Translations under genes and position numbers: made by a program | Notes under the pieces: generated by a model | Seen by the model: the letters and a program-made list of their open reading frames with translations, nothing else | Databases searched by the model: none | Told to the model about the DNA's origin: nothing | Assembly (NCBI RefSeq): GCF_052324685.1 | Contig: NC_135212.1 | Span: 2,573,152-2,637,151 of the forward strand | Origin: Brachyhypopomus gauderio | Taxonomy: Eukaryota > Chordata > Actinopteri > Gymnotiformes > Hypopomidae | DNA length: 64,000 bases | Direction: 5' to 3' | Shown: one piece after another, positions 42,575 to 53,603 of the stretch | Numbering within the stretch: the first letter of the stretch is position 1 | Layout: each line of letters begins with the position of its first letter

Positions 42575-44945
42575 TTATGCGCAGTACTGGCGTAGAAACC
42601 GACCCAGTTCTTGGTTGTACCGCTCCACCTCACCATTGGACTGGGGATGATATCCTGACGTCAGGCTGGCTGTCACTCCGAGCAGTTTGCAGAACTGGGT
42701 CCAGACGCGCGAGGTGAACTGAACCCCTCGATCGGACAGGATGTCTTTTGGGAGCCCATAGATCCGGAAGACGTAGTGGAAGATGTCCGATGCTGTTTCC
42801 ATGGCTGTGGATAACTTGGGGCGAGGAATCAGACGACACATTTTCGAAAACCTGTCCACTACAACAAAGATTACGGTGTTGCCTCCTGAGACAGGCAGAT
42901 CGGTGACAAAGTCGACTGCTATGTGTGACCATGGCCGACGTGGGATAGGCAACGGGAGGAGTTTACCAGTGGGTAAGGTGCGTGGAGTACGTGACTGAGC
43001 GCATATCTCGCAGGCGAGTACGTATTCGCGAATGTCGTCCTCCCACGATGGCCACCAATACTTCCGAGCGATGAGGTGGCGAGTACGAGTGATGCCCGGG
43101 TGTCCAGTCCCTGCCGTGTCATGGACGAGCTGGAGGAGTCGCCCTCGCAACGACACCGGGACGTATTGCTTACCCTCGGGACAGTCTTCGGGACTGGTGT
43201 CAGTGAGTAAAGCCGCATCCAAGTCGTCTTGCACATCCCATCTTATGAGGTCAAGGAAGCAGGAGTCCTTGAGAATATGCACCGGCGCCTCATCGCTCGG
43301 TGATCTGTCGTGGATCCGCGACAGAGCATCCGCCTTGGTATTCTTGGAACCGGGCCTGTAACACACTGAGAATTTAAACCGGGAGAAAAACAGAGCACAC
43401 CTTGCCTGACGCGGATTCAAACGTCTGGCGGACTTCACATACTCTAGGTTCTTATGGTCAGTATACACTATAAACGGCTGTTTGGAGCCCTCCAGCCAAT
43501 GATGCCACTGTTCTAGCGCTAGTTTCATAGCCAGGAGTTCTCTATCTCCCACATCGTAGTTAACTTCGGCCGGTTTCAACTTCTTTGAGAAGTAAGCGCA
43601 GGGAAACAGTTTAGGGGGGTCTCCTTGTCGTTGGGATAGAACAGCGCCCACACCCACCTCCGATGCATCAACTTCGACGATAAACTGGAGTTTAGGATCC
43701 GGGAGGTGCAATATGGGTGCACTGGTGAACGCAGTTTTCAACGTGTTGAACGCTTGATGCTCTTTGGAGGACCACACGAAGCGCGTCTTCTTCCCCCCTT
43801 TCAGGAGGTCGGTGAGAGGGGCCGCTATCGAACCGAAGCTCCTAATGAAACGACGGCAGAAGTTTGCGAATCCCAGGAACCGTTGCAGTTCTTTCGTCGA
43901 ACGAGGTACTGGCCAGTTAGTCACTGCATCCACCTTATCAGCATCCATGCGCATTTGGCCCGGCGAGAGGGTACAGCCTAGGAACGAGACGGTGGAAACG
44001 TGGAACTCGCACTTCTCCGCTTTCACATACAGTTTATTCTCCCGTAGACGTTGCAGGACAGCGGAGACGTGTTGGACGTGCTCGGTGATTGAGGGAGAAT
44101 AAATCAGTATGTCGTCAATGTAAACGAAGACAAAACGATCTATCATCTCATGGAAGATATCGTCCATAAAGGCTTGGAATACTGACGGACTGTTTGAAAG
44201 CCCATAGGGCATCACCAGGTATTCATAGTGACCTTGAGCGGTAACGAAGGCAGTTTTCCATTCATCCCCCTCCCGTATGCGTATCAGATTGTAAGCGCTC
44301 CTCAGGTCCAGTTTAGTGAACACAGTCGCTCCCATCAATCGCTCTTGCGAAGCAGAGATAAAAGGAAGGGGGTAAGCGAATTTCGAGGTTACAGCATTAA
44401 GCGCACGGTAATCAATACAGGGACGTAGTCCACCCCCCTTCTTCTCCACGAAGAAGAACCCGGCTGCTACTGGGGACGTTGATGGGCGGATGAACCCCTT
44501 CTGCAGTGCTTCACTGATGTAAGATTCCATCGCGGCATCTTCGGGACGGGAGAGAGGGTATGGCTTAGATCTCTTGGGCAAAGAGGACCCGGGGAGAAAG
44601 TCGATGGCGCAGTCACTAAGTCTGTGAGGGGGTAATAGACTGGCCTGAGTCTTGTTAAAGACGTCCTTATACTCCTGGTACTGTTCAGGTACGACTCCAG
44701 AGAGGGGCGTGTCAGGACTCTCCACCGTAGTGGAATGGAGAGGTAGGTGTATACAGGTCTTTAAACACTGTGGTCGCCATTTGGTGAGTTCTCCAGTCCT
44801 CCATGAAATTTCTGGATCATGTGTCTTTAGTCAAGGAAAATCGAGTATAAATGGATCTCGGGGAGAGGACACCAGGTAGAACTGTCTCAGCTCTGTGTGG
44901 AACATACCAACTCGGAGAACGACAGGCTTGGTACGTACGGTCACG
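42575..44945 (-). pseudogene. Gypsy copy 2 RT, RNase H and integrase core
   Basis: From 44,725 the frame is open to 42,575: [14 protein letters not shown] with an intact [12 protein letters not shown] box, RNase H ([20 protein letters not shown]), integrase HHCC ([10 protein letters not shown] ... CEICAQS) and DDE residues ([26 protein letters not shown]). It ends prematurely at QYCA. The part 44,809-44,945 repeats the end of the protease region and has an in-frame TGA near 44,833. RT here is better preserved than in copy 1. Confidence 0.9.
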
Positions 44946-45807
44946 ACCCCACGATGTCATGGGTCTAGGTTTGGGGTGTGGGGCAGTAGCATGCCGGTTG
45001 TGGACGAAATGTAACAAAAGAAGAACGCATAAACCAGTTGGATGCGTTAAAAGAACTCTTTACTGCCGAGTGGTAATGAGAAAAAGAGCCTTTACGCAGC
45101 AAACACTGAACACACTGAACAGACACGTACATACAACCACACACGATTAACCATAAATCAACTAACCAAGGAAAGGAGCAGTAGACGGCACCAAAGAAAA
45201 GAAACAAACAAAAACACACTACACTACGGTAACAAAGCAAAACTTACCCCTTACAGAAAAGAAAACATACCTACTGCTCTAACTAATCTCAAACAAAAAT
45301 ACACAAACGGTGCCTGCCTCTATACTGGTGTTTCTAACAAATGCAGGACTGCGTGAGTGCATATATGAGTGCGCACATGCTGCTATGCCCTCAATCCATG
45401 GTGGTGTTTGCTATACAACTCAGTTCATAACATTATGATAAAGAATATCACAACAACCGTAAAGGCAGTAAAGCTCGTGTCGCCTCCCAGCAACTTCCAG
45501 CAAACACACACATACATACACAACCATAAAGGCAGTAAAGCTTGTGTCGCCTCCCAGCGACTTCCAGCCAACACAGCAACCACACACATACATACACAAC
45601 CATAAAGGCAGTAAAGCTCGTGTCGCCTCCCAGCGACTTCCAGCAAACACAGCAGGCAGATTATGAAGCCGAAGAACCGCCCCCTCATCCAAATCGCGGT
45701 CTCTGATTGGCCGACAGACTCCACTCCTGATGAGGCAATCCACCTGTTGAAAATTAACCAGACAAAAAAAAGAACAACCTCCCCAAAAACCACAGTACAC
45801 ATAACAT
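44946..45807. mobile_element. Insertion in Gypsy copy 2: LTR-like 797 bp plus 64 bp
   Basis: Bases 45,010-45,806 have LTR-type ends (TGTAAC...ATAACA) and three tandem units near 45,462-45,655. Bases 44,946-45,009 are of unknown origin. The insertion is flanked by a duplicated part of the host element, 44,793-44,945 and 45,808-45,959, about 150 bp, differing at several positions. Confidence 0.6.
45462..45655. repeat. Three tandem units (AAAGGCAGTAAAGCTCGTGT)
   Basis: Three copies of about 65-75 bp, each with TCGCCTCCCAGC and ACTTCCAGC, separated by CA-rich spacers. Confidence 0.9.
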
Positions 45808-45822
45808 CCAGTCCTCAGATCC

Positions 45823-47133
45823 AATTTCTGGATCATGTGTCTTTAGCCAAGGAAAACCGAGTTTAACTGGATCTCGGGGAGAGGACACTAGGTAGAACTG
45901 TCTCAGCTCTGTGTGGAACATACCAACTCGGAGAACGACAGGCTTGGTACGTACGGTCACCATGCCGTCACCGATAGGTTGACCATTGACAGCATTTATG
46001 TGTAGCAGGGGTTTCACTGGTTCAGTGGGAATGCGTAGAGATTTGGCTAAGTCCGTGTCTAGGAAATCACCTCCGGCACCAGAGTCCACTAAAGCCGAAT
46101 AGTGATTGGTGATACCACCGCAGGTGAGTAGTATGGGAAGGCTAAGCTGGGACCTGCCACTAATGGAAAACAACGGTGTTTTTATTCTTTCTTGCGAGGA
46201 CGATCTGTCTCTGGAGTGGATTGGACGTGTAGGACAGCCAACCCGGAAGTGACCTTCCTCACCGCAGTAAACACACAGGCCTTTGCGGACACGATGGGCC
46301 CGTTCTTGTGGCGTGAGGGGAGATCTGCTCAATCGTACGGGGTCTGGGAAAGAATGGGGTGTCTCACCGAGGGGCTTGGGCGACTGAACACGGGGAGTTG
46401 ACACAGGAGATCTCTCACGGTTGGGACGGTGAGTGGTTAATACTTTATCCACGTTTACAGCAGCTTGCATGTACTCTGTAAGGGACAGGTCGTCACTCTG
46501 ACAGGCTAATTCCACCTGGAGGTCGATGCTAAAGCCGCGTCGGAACACGGTCTTCAGTTCCATGTCCCCCCAGCCACTCCCTGCAGCCAACGTGCGGAAC
46601 TCCCGGGCGAAGTCGGCTGCGCTGCGTCCTCCTTGTTGTATTTCACACAGCCGTGTGCCGATATCTAGCCCCGCTGCGGGATGATCGAAGACCGACCGAA
46701 TGAGGGCTGTGAACTGATCCTCCGACTCCAGAACAGAATCTTCACAGTTCCACAGGGCTGTTCCCCAGGCACCTGCCTCTCCAGTAAGGAAGGAGACGAT
46801 GAAATGAACCCTTTGGCGTTCGGTCTGGAACTGGGTGGGATGGTACATGAAGTACAACGCACATTGCATCAGGAAGTGTTTACAGCGTTCAGGGGATCCG
46901 TCGTATCGCTCCGGAACAGTGACAGGAATACTGGAGGGTAACACGGAGGTGATTACGGGACTAAGAGTACCGAGGTTCTGCGTGGTGGTGGCTTGATGGA
47001 GGGTCTCTGAGAGAGCCAGGATGGTAATCCCTTGGTTACGAGTCGTCTCGGTAAGTAGTGTGATTTCCTCCTTCAACGCCGCGATGCTGGCTGCTATGCA
47101 CTCCGGATAGGCTTGAGCTTCTGCAGGATCCAT
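45823..47133 (-). CDS. Gypsy copy 2 Gag and protease
   Basis: ATG at 47,133 just inside the 5' LTR. Start MDPAEAQAYPEC, Gag core (VPERYDGSPERCKHFL, FLTGEAGAWGTALW, LQVELACQSDDLS), CCHC knuckle CVYCGEEGHFRVGC near 46,255, and protease motif DSGAGGDFLD near 46,070. The frame then reads DPEIG and is diverted by the insertion at 45,807. It shows what copy 1 lost by deletion. The product would assemble the particle and process the polyprotein. Confidence 0.9.
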
Positions 47134-47151
47134 GTTAAGGGCAAAGTATTT

Positions 47152-47545
47152 TGTAACGTTTGGAAGAGACAGAGAGGGATCCTTATGCAAAAGCACAGTG
47201 CTCTTTATTTGGCAGATAGATACAACCAGAGAATGCGAGATGTGAATGCATAAACGGAGTTGATCTAATGCCGTTTGTTGAGAGTGGTCTATCCGGTCCG
47301 GGGTCGTAACAGGAAGGCAGAGTCCGTACAGTACCTGAGGGCTAGGCAGGAGACGGGGTCGAGGGAACAGGCAGAGGTCGGTACACAGGAGAAACAGCAG
47401 AGTATGATAACGCTCGGTATACAACATGGTTGGCAATACTTCGCGACGAGGTGTTGTGATGACGGTGTATATGAATGCCTGGAATGTGGGCATGGTGATG
47501 AGGAACAGCTGAGTCCTTAATGGCTATCAGGTGACATTCCTGACA
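47152..47545 (-). repeat. 5' LTR of Gypsy copy 2
   Basis: 394 bp, followed on minus by AAATACTTTGCCC and the gag ATG. The same spacing and similar bases follow the LTR of copy 1. Confidence 0.93.
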
Positions 47546-47550
47546 TGTAT

Positions 47551-48160
47551 ATTTTTCAGTTTTCTTACCAATAACCAAAGAGACAGTGTCATAATCTACC
47601 TTCATAGTCTACAGTGCCCATTATCTTTACATTTGAACACTGGCACACTGCATATCCCCAGGTCTAATTTACATAAATGTGAATGTATATTCAGAGGTGA
47701 CGTCTTCAAAATGTGATGATGAGGATCATTAACATTATAATTAATGACCACAACAACAATAGACATTCGTGTTTTACATTTAGTGCTGTGAATTGCATTT
47801 AGCAGGCATTCTCACCAGAATCATTGTTTTAAATTTAAATATTCTTTTTATGTGAGTCTTTCAAATTCCAGTGAATGGTGTAAACTGGTCACGCCTGCCT
47901 TTGGCCACTGCTCAGTGAATAACATGTCATTGTTCAGATGTTACCTGCTTTGTGTTTTGTTTATTCTCACTGCCTGTTAGTTTCCTACTCTGTTTAATTC
48001 TTCATTTCAGCCTCCTTGTTCTGATCTCGTTTGTAACGTTTTCTGTCTTTTTTCTCATTCTGATTCCTGTCTTTTTAACCCTAACTCATTTGTGAACTAT
48101 GATTAAAGATTTGATCTTAATGCCACTCCTCTCAGTGTTTAGTTACTTACATCGCTCTGA
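47551..48160. other. Sequence between Gypsy copy 2 and the D segment
   Basis: AT-rich, no gene or second D segment recognised. I looked for further heptamer-nonamer pairs and found none. Confidence 0.4.
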
Positions 48161-48229
48161 GGTTTTTGTACAGTGTTTCATCACTGTGGCCCCAGCCATA
48201 ACACAGTGATGATTCCTTCAGCAAAAACA
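48161..48229 (-). promoter_or_regulatory. Paired 12-bp recombination signals of the D segment
   Basis: Plus-strand order: nonamer GGTTTTTGT (48,161-48,169, perfect), 12-bp spacer, heptamer CACTGTG (48,182-48,188), 13-bp D, heptamer CACAGTG (48,202-48,208), 12-bp spacer, nonamer GCAAAAACA (48,221-48,229). Both heptamers are perfect and both spacers are exactly 12 bp, so joining to the 23-bp J signals is allowed. Confidence 0.9.
48189..48201 (-). other. Ig heavy chain D segment
   Basis: The coding part on minus is TTATGGCTGGGGC, which reads YGWG in one frame, similar to short Gly/Trp/Tyr D segments in fish. It lies 16 kb upstream of J1. It is the only D I can find in the window. Confidence 0.88.
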
Positions 48230-48656
48230 AAACTGCAGCTCCTATTACTGTTCATGTCTCCTACCACTGAAACCTTCAGTCCTTCTGTTATAACTTACAA
48301 CTCTATTTCACATATTTTACTCACCCATGTTAAATAATCAACAGTTATATTAGTCAAGAAGATTGAAGGCATGGTTTCTAATGCTTTATTAACCATAGGA
48401 GTTCCGCGAACATAGCGGTGCATAATAATCTTTGTTCTAATCTGTTTTTATTAATATCTCTATACAAAGACATCGTAGAAAGTTTATTTTTGAAGCTCAC
48501 AAAAAATTCTAACATACATTGCTCAGTCACATCAAGTACACATTAAAGAACTTAAATCCATATTGGATAAATAAAATGTTGACAGTGAAATTTGCAGTCT
48601 GATTTGCAGTCAGATCCTAAAATAGAAGAGGAAAAATTTATGTAATCTGTATAGAG

Positions 48657-48657
<1 letters not shown>

Positions 48658-48695
<38 letters not shown>
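48658..48695. repeat. (AC)n microsatellite
   Basis: About 18 AC units. Confidence 0.95.
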
Positions 48696-48699
<4 letters not shown>

Positions 48700-48702
<3 letters not shown>

Positions 48703-49013
48703 ACCCCTCGCCTCTTGCCCCCTTCATGCTGCTGTTACACCTGATCACACAGGGCATCATGCCAACACCATAAAATACTTCCAAAGAACAGGCTCTCAAC
48801 AGAATGTGTTACTGGCCAATGCCATCATAAAATCCCCAGAGGCAAGAACTTTTCTCAGTTGAGCAAAAATGAAGATATTATTTTTCAAACTTCTCTTTCA
48901 CTTCCTACTGTGCTCACAACAGCAAAACAGATGCATCTATGAACTTTCTAGAAAGACCAGTCACACTTGATTTGTTTCCAGGAATGCCAAAGTATGATAA
49001 CTGGTTATCCCTG
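48700..49013. other. Segment with partial similarity to 24.47-24.64 kb and 35.79 kb
   Basis: Holds TCCCCAGAGG and CTTTCACTTCCT blocks like 24.5 kb, and then the TTGATTTGTTTCCAGGAATG block like 35.79 kb. No gene. Confidence 0.4.
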
Positions 49014-50255
49014 TGTAACCAGCCGACTATTGTGGGCTGAGAAACGGCATCTTCTTTTAAGTCCCATTGGGCAGGGGTGTGCTTTTATTCCATCTATTAC
49101 GGTAGTGAGCTAATCTCAGCTGCAGCCCATTTTAAAATGACAACTAATTATTAGGGGGGTATAAAGACAGACCCAAGTCAGATGATGTGGTGCAACATTT
49201 TGGTGTGCCCTGCGTTGATGCTCTGGTGATTTGCAAAGAGTTTACTGTTGTGCCCAAACTTTGGACCAGTACAGGTGCAAGGTGGTTTTGGTAGGAGTGT
49301 TTGTTTGGTGGGAGAGGTATTTAGGGAAAAGTTGTGTCTATGGGGGACTATTGGGTAATATTTTAATCTTTCTTTTTACTCATTAGGTTGAGAGCTTGGG
49401 GGAACCGGAGTCCAACTTAATTGCCGTTGCTGTTTTTGCCTAACGGGTTTGACATTAGTGTTCTGTTTCCTTTTCTCTTTTTTTTCTTGGTTTGGTGTTT
49501 TGTTGCTTGTGTGGGATGTTAGAAGTTATGTTTTGTTTTTATATGATTTAGTGGCGTTACTGTATTGTGAATGATTATTGTTTTTTTTTTGTTTAACTGA
49601 CCACAGTTAGGTAGCAAGTGTTGCTGTGAGTCCATCGGTTTTGCTGGCTGATTGTAAGCTGCACGGCGACTGCCGATAGGCCTCTGAGTTGGTGAGCTGG
49701 GCTGTTGCCGTAATTGGCAGTGTTGGTGGGCGGCTGGGAGGTAATATCGTGTTATGCTCTGCTAAGAGATACTTTCTTATTGATTTTGGATTGTGGGTGT
49801 ACGCGGGTTTGATGTGTGATTGTTTGTGCTAATTCAAATGGTTGTTAGTGTGCTGTGCATGTAGAGCTAACCAGCCAGCCCTTAACTTTTATTGCCTTTA
49901 TTGCACCCCTCCCTGTCAGGTGTCCTGTGTTGTCGGACGGCAGAGCGGCCAGCCAGCGGGTTTGATGAGACCTGAGGAGCCTTAATCGGTGCTCCGGTTG
50001 TTGTATGGACGGCACTTGTCCTTTTGTGAAGACTGTAGCTTTGTGATGTGGTTTTATGATCGTTATGTATTTTATCCAGTCCTGTTATTAAATATTTGCT
50101 ACTGGTAGTGCTCAAAGTAACTGTGTTTATTGTTTGTTACAACCATTGTTAAATTAGGGTCCTGGGGGGTGGGGCCCCAGGTGGCGTAGTAAAAAATTAT
50201 CTATCGGCCAAATAGTAGCGGACGGAGTGAGCAAGGTGACGGCCGCCAGGCTACA
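49014..50255 (+). mobile_element. Solo LTR-like element, TSD CCTG
   Basis: 1,242 bp, TGTAACCAGCC...GGCTACA, flanked by CCTG (49,010-49,013 and 50,256-50,259). The paralogous site near 35,840 is empty. The end region CCCAGGTGGCGTAGT matches 11,794 (reverse) and 23,150. No coding capacity. Confidence 0.82.
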
Positions 50256-50259
50256 CCTG

Positions 50260-50758
50260 CATATGTATGTAATCTGTGGGTTAAACTGTCATGTCTTTGT
50301 CATTTTAAAAGTAAGATAAGAACCTTTTTTGGTCCAACGAATGGGAAATTCAGTTTCCCCAGGACCCCTGTAAAGCACCGAGAACCTGGAGTGGCCACGC
50401 TTCAGGTGCCGCCGTACAGATTAGAGAGAAACATAGAGAGATAACATTAGTAGGAGACAAAAAAATATGACCACAGATTATTCTCACAAACAGGACAACA
50501 GTCTGTGTGCATTCAAAAAATCCCCAGAGCACATACAGCATTGATAACACAGACAGTAAACAGTGGGAGGCGACTGAGCTTAAATGTCTCAAGGAACGTC
50601 CATAGTACCACACCCTTGTCCAAATATTGCACACCCTGATCTAAGACACTGGCCCATCATCAAAAGCATGCAACATTTTTGTTTTTTGCTAAAACAAAAC
50701 AACAAAATTGAATATCTTACAGAAAGACCAGAAAATTCCAAATGAAGTTATAATATAA
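50260..50758. other. Intergenic sequence
   Basis: Continues the segment split by the LTR, then unremarkable AT-rich DNA up to the second Harbinger copy. No gene seen. Confidence 0.4.
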
Positions 50759-51090
50759 CATGAAAGAAATATAATAATATAACAAGAGATGTCCAAGGGG
50801 GTATGCCACTAAGCGAGCTAACTCAGTAAGCCGGGCTTTTTTAGACAACCCTGGCTCATTTTGCTCATATTCGGTTCCACAAAAGAGGCTAGACTTGAGC
50901 CTCGCTCAGTTACTACAGCAACATATACGTTTGAACTAACCTGCTCCGTACCAGGCTAGAGTTGAGGCTTAGCTTAGCTGGGCTGCTTCTATTGGCTGAA
51001 CAGTGTGTCAGTCTTGCCATCCGGGAAACAAAATTGAAGAACAAGGTTCCGCTGCAGTTCTATCCATTAAATTGCTGTGGATGTAGCATA

Positions 51091-52690
51091 CAGTGTTGGG
51101 GAGTAACGAATTACATGTAACAACGTTATGTAATTTAATTACAAAAAAAGTGCAACTGTAATTCGTTACAGTTACAATCAGAAAATATGTAATTGAGTTA
51201 GTTACTTCTGGAAAAATTAAGAATTACAATTTGTTACATTAAACAAAAACCTTTGCGAAATATTTAATGATATTTTTATTGCTTTGCGCCCTATATCGCC
51301 GTTTTCCGCTTGTTTCTGTGCTGGAGCAGCAAGCGCGCGGTTCAGTTTCAGCTCAAGCAGCAATAATGACAGACGCCTTCAAGCACTGGACATTTAAGGA
51401 GCATTTGTTTTGTTTTCGTGTTGTCAATAAATGTGAACCATGTGCCACCATCGGCAACTATTTGTGATTATGCCAAGCCTTTGTGTAAATTTCGGAGTTT
51501 GGAGGTTTATTTCCGATCAGAAGGCAACCACTATTGAGGTTGTAAGCGAGCTAACAGCAAGGCATGCTGACCGTCAAACACTGTGGTTTCCATAGTTACC
51601 TGCTGGGCTAGCTACTACCATTCACTTGAATGTGTTTGTCCTTTAGCATGCTAGCTTGTTTTACAGGCTAAACAAATTAACTGTTTAAAGTCCTAAACAG
51701 GTTTTCGTTGAAATCATACATGACTATTATAGACAATGACTGACGGTATCAAATGAGTATTTATGACTGTTTGGTGTTGGAAAAACATTTGTCGATGTCT
51801 GACACAACCTATCCTACCCAATTGGTATCATTGGACCTATCTTAGACCTACCGTTCGACAAGCAATACATTTAAATGAACTTTGTATGACGTAGTGAAAT
51901 GCAGTTTGGTATCTAATCAAGTGCAACACGTGCAGATTGTATAGAATGCAGTATTTAGAGATACAATGCAGTTATTTACAGCTAGTGTAAGTAAAGATGG
52001 TTAATAGATATGTGCAGAGTAGATAAATTACCTAGGGAAATGCATGTGTGTCTAATGTAGTTATGGCAGTACAATGCACAGGGCAAAGAAAAATATATGG
52101 TATAAATAAATGTGATAAATACAGATGGAATCATACAGATAATATACAGATTATCTTATACCACTGTAGATAGGGCTATACAAATGTCAATTGAAGAGGC
52201 ACACTACAGATTTTGTGTGGATGGTAAGGTATGGATAGAGGGGAAGGAAAAAATGGTCTTTGGGAAGAGTTCAATAATGTGAGCGCTGTGGGAAAGAAGT
52301 GGTTTCTGAACTTGCTTGTGTTAGTCTGCAAACTGAAAACGGTAGAGCCTGGGGGAGGAGCAGAAAAGAGTATGGCCCGATGACAGGAGTCTGAGAATCT
52401 AACATGCCTGGTGCAGGCATCTCTTCTTGTAGACCTCCTGTGATTGCCTGTCAGCAATTCCCTCTCAGCTTAGTACTCTTTTAACGTTCACACTGTCAGT
52501 TCGCAAAAATTTCATGTTGATCATGGGTCAATACTCATTTAAACCTTAAAGTAATCAAAAAGTAATCCAAAAGTAGTTACATTACTTTTCAAAAGTTATC
52601 AGAAAAGTTACACTACAATTACATTTTAAACAAGGTAACTTGTAACTGTAACAAATTACTTTTTTAAAGTAACTTACCCAACCAACACTG
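51091..52690. mobile_element. hAT-like element, TSD GTAGCATA
   Basis: 1.6 kb, CAGTGTTGGGGAGTAACG and the reverse-complementary CCAACACTG end, each beside long similar inner repeats (GTTACA...-rich). GTAGCATA flanks it, and copy A shows the empty site near 346-353. I see no transposase reading frame. Confidence 0.9.
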
Positions 52691-52865
52691 GTAGCATATC
52701 ATATCTTTATACATTTAATTGAGTACTGTAATTATTAGTTTGGAATGATTGCAGGTTATTATTATTAAAATGTAATAATTATATTTCCAAATGCAATTTA
52801 TATTTCGATCTTCAGTGTACATATTCATTGTTAATCATTGAGGTTTCTGCACATTTTATTGTATT

Positions 52866-53206
52866 TGTTACGCACGAAGGAGGAGGCACGACGAGCGTAA
52901 ATCGGTGCAACAGAGAACATTTAATGAGACAAAAACACGTTTAAGCTCCATGCGGAGTGCAAGCATAAAACACAACTCTCGCACAGGCACGAAACTTTAG
53001 ACAAAGACGAGCACAAGACACTGCGCGAACGCACATTAAATAGGTGATTAACACAGACCCTCGTGATCTCGAGACAAGGCACAGGTGAGACTACGAACAC
53101 GCTCACAGACAACCCACACCCACGGAAGTACATACATGGACATAACGACACGCAGACAACGTAGCGGCACACCCACAGGGAAGGGTCCGGGGCTGTCACC
53201 ATAACA
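52866..53206 (-). mobile_element. Solo LTR of the X family
   Basis: 341 bp with TGTTACGC...CATAACA ends and the family core ACACTGCGCGAACGCACATT. Flanks are GTATT and GTACT, a 5-bp duplication with one change. Copy A is empty at the matching place near 527. Confidence 0.85.
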
Positions 53207-53603
53207 GTACTGGTTTAATCTTAACAAATTCAGGTGAGTGTAAAATGGAATACAGTGTCTAATCGCAGTTATGGTCAACAAGCATACATTAGCATAAACT
53301 CTATATCACAAAAATACAATTCTTGGTACCTGAGTATTGATAATAACTGAGTAATTTAGGTGAACTTTTAGGTATACATTTATCCCCATACTTCCTCTTT
53401 TGTGTTCAAATTACAAGCAAATCATATCATATATCACATATGTTCAGTATAAATAATGTAAATGTGTGGTTACCTTAATGGTGCAAAAAGGAACTGGATA
53501 CAGACAACTACCTTACCAAGATTTTCATACAGGTGATACAAATAATCCAAAATGTAAGCTATAAAAAGAGCAGCTAACAGTGAAGGCTGAAGGCTGATTG
53601 ACC

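Larger units (their letters stand above)
41413..47545 (-). mobile_element. Gypsy (Sushi-like chromovirus) retrotransposon, copy 2
   Basis: LTRs 41,413-41,806 and 47,152-47,545 (394 bp each) differ at about seven bases by eye. TGTAT lies on both sides (41,408-41,412; 47,546-47,550). It is the same family as copy 1 but in opposite orientation. Gag and protease are intact. Pol is interrupted by an 862-bp insertion with a flanking duplication, and the integrase tail is frameshifted. Confidence 0.93.
25547..48229 (-). other. Immunoglobulin heavy-chain D-J-C cluster
   Basis: On the minus strand the order is one D (48.2 kb), six J (32.2-30.7 kb), C1, C2, A1, B1, A2, B2, TM1 and TM2. J segments end in splice donors, C exons have AG acceptors and GT donors and share phase 1, and all exon frames are open. 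Such a unit rearranges by RAG recombinase in B cells and is expressed as a membrane receptor. V segments are not in this window and would lie beyond 50 kb or outside. The make-up fits an IgT/Z-type cluster (own D and J) or an IgD-type chain fused to a mu-like first domain. I could not decide between them. Confidence 0.88.

Noticed and set aside
42583..43361. Plus-strand frames opposite Gypsy copy 2 pol
   Set aside because: Antisense shadows of the well-supported minus-strand integrase and RNase H.
45420..45836. Minus-strand frames of 125-138 codons
   Set aside because: They follow the three tandem units of the LTR-like insertion and have no protein-like pattern.
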